36,311 nt of DNA from Bryobacteraceae bacterium (GTDB taxonomy: Bacteria > Acidobacteriota > Terriglobia > Bryobacterales > Bryobacteraceae). Below, in pieces: positions 33,638 to 36,311 of this stretch (its first letter is position 1; each line of letters starts with the position of its first letter). The position numbers and the translations under genes were made by a program. The DNA lies in assembly GCA_025980435.1 (NCBI GenBank), contig JAICXK010000017.1:1-36311 (forward strand), in the 5' to 3' direction. The notes under the pieces are model-generated. The model was not told the DNA's origin, did not search any database, and saw nothing but the letters and a program-made list of their open reading frames with translations.

Positions 33638-34810
33638 TCAGTTTGGGCTCAACACCACTTTTATGCACTCGTCCTGCTTGTTTTTAAAGATTTGATACGC
33701 CATCGGCGCGTCCTCTAAGCTCAGCCGGTGCGTGATGACAAATGTCGGATCAATCTCGCCATTCTGTATCCTCTCGAGCAGCGGGCGCATGTAGCGTTGC
33801 ACGTGCGTTTGGCCGGTTTTAATTGTCAGGGCGCGATTCATGATGGAACCGAGCGGCATCTTATCTACCAACCCGCCATACACGCCAGGTACTGAAATGG
33901 TCCCTCCGTTGCGGCATGCCATGATTGCTTCGCGAAGAGCGATCGGCCTGCCTGTTTCGAACATAAGGGCCTGCTTTACGCGATCATAGGCGTAGAGCGG
34001 ACCTGGCATGTGCGCCTCCATTCCTACTGCGTCAATGCAAGAGTCGGGTCCGCGCCCGCCCGTCATCTCCATCAGGGTGTCATACACGTTGGCATGTTCA
34101 TAGTTGATGGTTTCCGCCCCGGCTTTCTCATGCGCCATGCGCAGCCGCTCGGGTATGCGGTCGATTGCGATGACGCGTTCAGCGCCCAGTAGATAGGCGC
34201 TCTTAATCGCAAATAGACCTACAGGACCGCATCCCCACACTGCAACCGTGTCTCCCGGATGAATGTTGCAGTTCTCCGCGGCCATGTAGCCAGTGGGCAA
34301 AATATCGGAGAGAAATAAGACCTGTTCGTCGGTCAGTTCAGTCGGAACCTTGATCGGGCCCACGTCGGCGAACGGCACACGCGTATACTGGGCCTGGCCG
34401 CCGGCGTATCCGCCCACCAGGTGTGAGTAGCCGAAAATACCAGTCGGCGAATGCCCCCACAGTTTCTCGGCCATCCACGCATTCGGGTTTGAGTTCTCGC
34501 ATAACGAGTACAACTGCATCTCGCAAAAAAAGCAGTTACCGCAGGAAATCGTGAACGGAACCACCACTCGATCTCCAATCTTCAAATTGTTTACGCGGCC
34601 GCCAAGTTCAACGATCTCGCCCATAAACTCGTGGCCGAGAATGTCGCCGTGTTCCATAGTGGGAATATACCCGTCGTAAAGATGTAGATCGGAGCCGCAG
34701 ATCGCGGTCAGAGTGATCTTCACGATGGCATCTCGGGGGTTCAGAATCGTCGGATCGGGAACCTCTTTCACTCGCACATCATGCTTGCCATACCAGCAAT
34801 TTGCTTTCAT
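33638..34810 (-). CDS. Zinc-dependent alcohol dehydrogenase (formaldehyde dehydrogenase-like)
   Basis: A 390-residue medium-chain dehydrogenase. The catalytic zinc Cys is in TAICGSDLH, with [12 protein letters not shown] carrying the zinc His/Glu. The structural zinc is bound by the Cys4 lobe [15 protein letters not shown]. The nucleotide motif is [12 protein letters not shown] near residue 190, and the acidic end [10 protein letters not shown] marks NAD preference. The class is the one annotated as glutathione-independent formaldehyde or threonine-type dehydrogenases. The ATG at 34810 has GAGGATC upstream; the ORF is open 34 codons further. It lies 19 bases after the SRPBCC gene and probably forms a two-gene operon with it. 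Confidence 0.93.
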   Translation of the reverse strand: MKANCWYGKHDVRVKEVPDPTILNPRDAIVKITLTAICGSDLHLYDGYIPTMEHGDILGHEFMGEIVELGGRVNNLKIGDRVVVPFTISCGNCFFCEMQLYSLCENSNPNAWMAEKLWGHSPTGIFGYSHLVGGYAGGQAQYTRVPFADVGPIKVPTELTDEQVLFLSDILPTGYMAAENCNIHPGDTVAVWGCGPVGLFAIKSAYLLGAERVIAIDRIPERLRMAHEKAGAETINYEHANVYDTLMEMTGGRGPDSCIDAVGMEAHMPGPLYAYDRVKQALMFETGRPIALREAIMACRNGGTISVPGVYGGLVDKMPLGSIMNRALTIKTGQTHVQRYMRPLLERIQNGEIDPTFVITHRLSLEDAPMAYQIFKNKQDECIKVVLSPN

Positions 34811-34829
34811 AGATCCTCGCTTGTACTGG

Positions 34830-35762
34830 TCAGGCGTGCGCCGCGGCAGCGCGCGCGGACTGCTCGACATGTGCGCGGCCGGAGGTCTGCCCTTCAATGG
34901 TCGCGACTTCACCGGTTTCCATCATTTGTTTGAAGCGTCGCAGATCGGTCTTGGCCTGGATAGACGGCTCTTCACCAAATAGTTTTGCGACCACCGATCC
35001 GATCTTTCCCGCCGGCGGCCTGTATTGAATGTGCGCCCTTACGATCGTGCCATGTCCGGTGGGAGCCCGCTCGAATCGGACCGACCCGGTGTTTTCGATA
35101 TCGCTTCCTTCGAGTGATCGCCACGTAATGCGGCCTGGTCTGTCCTCGGTGATCTCCGCGTCCCATTGCACCCGCATCCCGGCCGGCCCTTTCGCAATCC
35201 AGCGCGTTCGCCCTTCCGGCATAACCCGAACCGATTCCACGTGCTTCATGAAGCGTGGCAGATTCTCGAAATCACGCCAGAATTGATAGCATTCTTCCGG
35301 AGAACGATTGATTGCGATGGTCTGAACGGTTTCGGCCAATGCCGAGGGTTCTCTCTCCGCAAGCTGCTTCGTGCATAGCACGTCCAGTGCCGTTACGCCG
35401 GCGACCGCTGCGGCGGCACCCACAATTCGGCCACGCCGAGCGCCGCGCGATCCCAAGCCCGCGCTGAGCAGCCCCAGGTCAACTATGTCGCCGCTCACGC
35501 GCGCCGCCATGGAACGTGTTGGCGTTCGCTCCTTTAAGACCATGATCCCCGCTGCTATTTCTCTGGCTCCCATTGCCCGGATTAGGGTGCGATGATCGCG
35601 CACGCCGATCAGCCGTCCCAGGGGTCCGGGCAGCAGCAGTTCTGTAAATCCCAGGCCAACGCTGAACCAGCCCAATCCGCGCGCCCAACCCTGCGCCGAT
35701 CCTTTGCCGGGTTCGCCCTCCCAGGATTGGGATCCGTGATTGTACGTTGTTTGTGTGGCCAT
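34830..35762 (-). CDS. SRPBCC-domain (cyclase/dehydrase-like) membrane protein
   Basis: A 310-residue protein. The N-terminal third has hydrophobic stretches (about 28-52, 60-76, 90-110 and 112-130) that may insert in the membrane. The SRPBCC domain runs from about 145 to 280 ([34 protein letters not shown]... [22 protein letters not shown]). This fold binds hydrophobic molecules; no enzymatic residues can be assigned. Family members with this domain order are often found next to zinc alcohol dehydrogenases, as here. The ATG at 35762 follows GAGGGA. Confidence 0.88.
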   Translation of the reverse strand: MATQTTYNHGSQSWEGEPGKGSAQGWARGLGWFSVGLGFTELLLPGPLGRLIGVRDHRTLIRAMGAREIAAGIMVLKERTPTRSMAARVSGDIVDLGLLSAGLGSRGARRGRIVGAAAAVAGVTALDVLCTKQLAEREPSALAETVQTIAINRSPEECYQFWRDFENLPRFMKHVESVRVMPEGRTRWIAKGPAGMRVQWDAEITEDRPGRITWRSLEGSDIENTGSVRFERAPTGHGTIVRAHIQYRPPAGKIGSVVAKLFGEEPSIQAKTDLRRFKQMMETGEVATIEGQTSGRAHVEQSARAAAAHA

Positions 35763-35833
35763 TCCCTCGCTCCGTGCTAAGCCGGTGTATTTGCTCCCGG
35801 CTTTGTATTGGACGCAAGCGTGCGGGCGGCATT

Positions 35834-35855
35834 TCGCTGGTAGCTTGCCCAGCGA
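35834..35855 (-). terminator. Hairpin downstream of the Gfo/Idh/MocA gene
   Basis: TCGCTGG and CCAGCGA are exact seven-base inverted arms with an eight-base loop, 19 bases past the stop codon of the upstream gene on the complement strand. No T-run follows, so it may be a weak or Rho-assisted terminator or a mRNA-protecting hairpin. Confidence 0.35.
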
Positions 35856-35873
35856 TCTTCCCTTTCGGTCTCT

Positions 35874-36311
35874 TTACACGTTTTCCGGTACGATGAACGG
35901 AGCCCGGTATGTACCTCTCAGCAGCTCCGTCGCTTCCGGATCATTCGCGACCGATTCGCTGTCCGGATCGAAATTGATCGTACGGCCGAGCCGGTACGAT
36001 GCATTGGCCAGATGCACCAGCGTTGTCGAGAGATAGCCTTCCAGTATTGGGGCGTGCAAGTTTTCCGCCTTGCGGCTGCGGACGCATTCGATGAAGTTCA
36101 CGAAATGCTCATTGCGTACCGGGGCAACCCGCTTCGGTCCCGGCTCTCCTTGCGGGCCAAGGAATGACTTGTAAGAGTTGTAGTTGGAGATTGCCAGGTA
36201 GCCCTTCGAGCCGTAATACAGGTTCCCGATGGTCGATGGTTTGCCCGAAGCCGGACCGAGGTTCGCGTGCTGCCGCTTTGGTCCGCCTTCAGCGGCTTTT
36301 ATGCCGGCCGC
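35874..36311 (-). CDS. Gfo/Idh/MocA-family oxidoreductase, C-terminal part
   Basis: About 145 C-terminal residues are visible, the N-terminal NAD(P)-binding Rossmann domain lying beyond the right edge. The frame stays open to the edge: NLYYGSKGYLAISNYNSYKSFLG, then HFVNFIECVRSRKAENLHAPILEGYLSTTLVHLANASYRLGRTINFDPDSE and RAPFIVPENV. This is the C-terminal domain found in acidobacterial and planctomycete Gfo/Idh/MocA proteins, usually with a Tat signal, and often in sugar or inositol catabolism. The exact substrate is unknown. Confidence 0.9.
   Translation of the reverse strand, partial: AAGIKAAEGGPKRQHANLGPASGKPSTIGNLYYGSKGYLAISNYNSYKSFLGPQGEPGPKRVAPVRNEHFVNFIECVRSRKAENLHAPILEGYLSTTLVHLANASYRLGRTINFDPDSESVANDPEATELLRGTYRAPFIVPENV

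Overview
The window looks like chromosomal DNA from an acidobacterium of the Solibacter/Bryobacter type. This is an inference from gene style: secreted TPR and carboxypeptidase-regulatory-domain proteins, imidazolonepropionase-like amidohydrolase, a PEGA-domain Ser/Thr kinase, Gfo/Idh/MocA and aldo/keto reductases, a Ku protein, and moderately GC-rich coding DNA with many weak or absent Shine-Dalgarno sites. There are no rRNA or tRNA genes, no CRISPR array, no phage genes and no insertion sequences. Gene density is very high and no gene-free gap exceeds about 215 bp.

Left part (1-4.6 kb): a truncated ECF sigma factor gene faces a DoxX - small secreted Cys protein - FAD monooxygenase cluster. 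Both sides carry a sigma-E-like promoter of identical geometry, so this looks like an autoregulated regulon. A VapBC pair follows, whose toxin gene is broken by an in-frame stop, then an endonuclease/exonuclease/phosphatase-family gene.

4.7-11.7 kb: a tightly packed plus-strand run of deoC, a GAF-GAF-PP2C phosphatase, lysA, an ABC ATPase, and one 730-residue ORF fusing an ABC-2 permease to a complete amidohydrolase domain. This fusion is the most unusual single gene here.

11.7-24.5 kb: housekeeping genes (ychF, rsmG) are mixed with a DUF423 membrane protein, an aldo/keto reductase, a TRASH/YHS-type zinc protein, two divergent secreted TPR proteins, an orphan MacB-like permease, an alpha/beta-hydrolase-domain protein, small membrane proteins, a secreted START-like protein whose start codon overlaps that of a divergent SDR gene, and ku.

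24.1-26.3 kb: a DGPF/YCII protein, an ECF42-type sigma factor with a long C-terminal extension, and a four-helix membrane protein form an overlapping operon, with an ECF-type promoter motif upstream. 26.3-32.1 kb: a PEGA Ser/Thr kinase, a SNF2 helicase and a SWIM zinc-finger protein read in one direction. 32.1-36.3 kb: guaB, a zinc alcohol dehydrogenase with an SRPBCC partner, and the C-terminal part of a Gfo/Idh/MocA oxidoreductase cut by the window edge.
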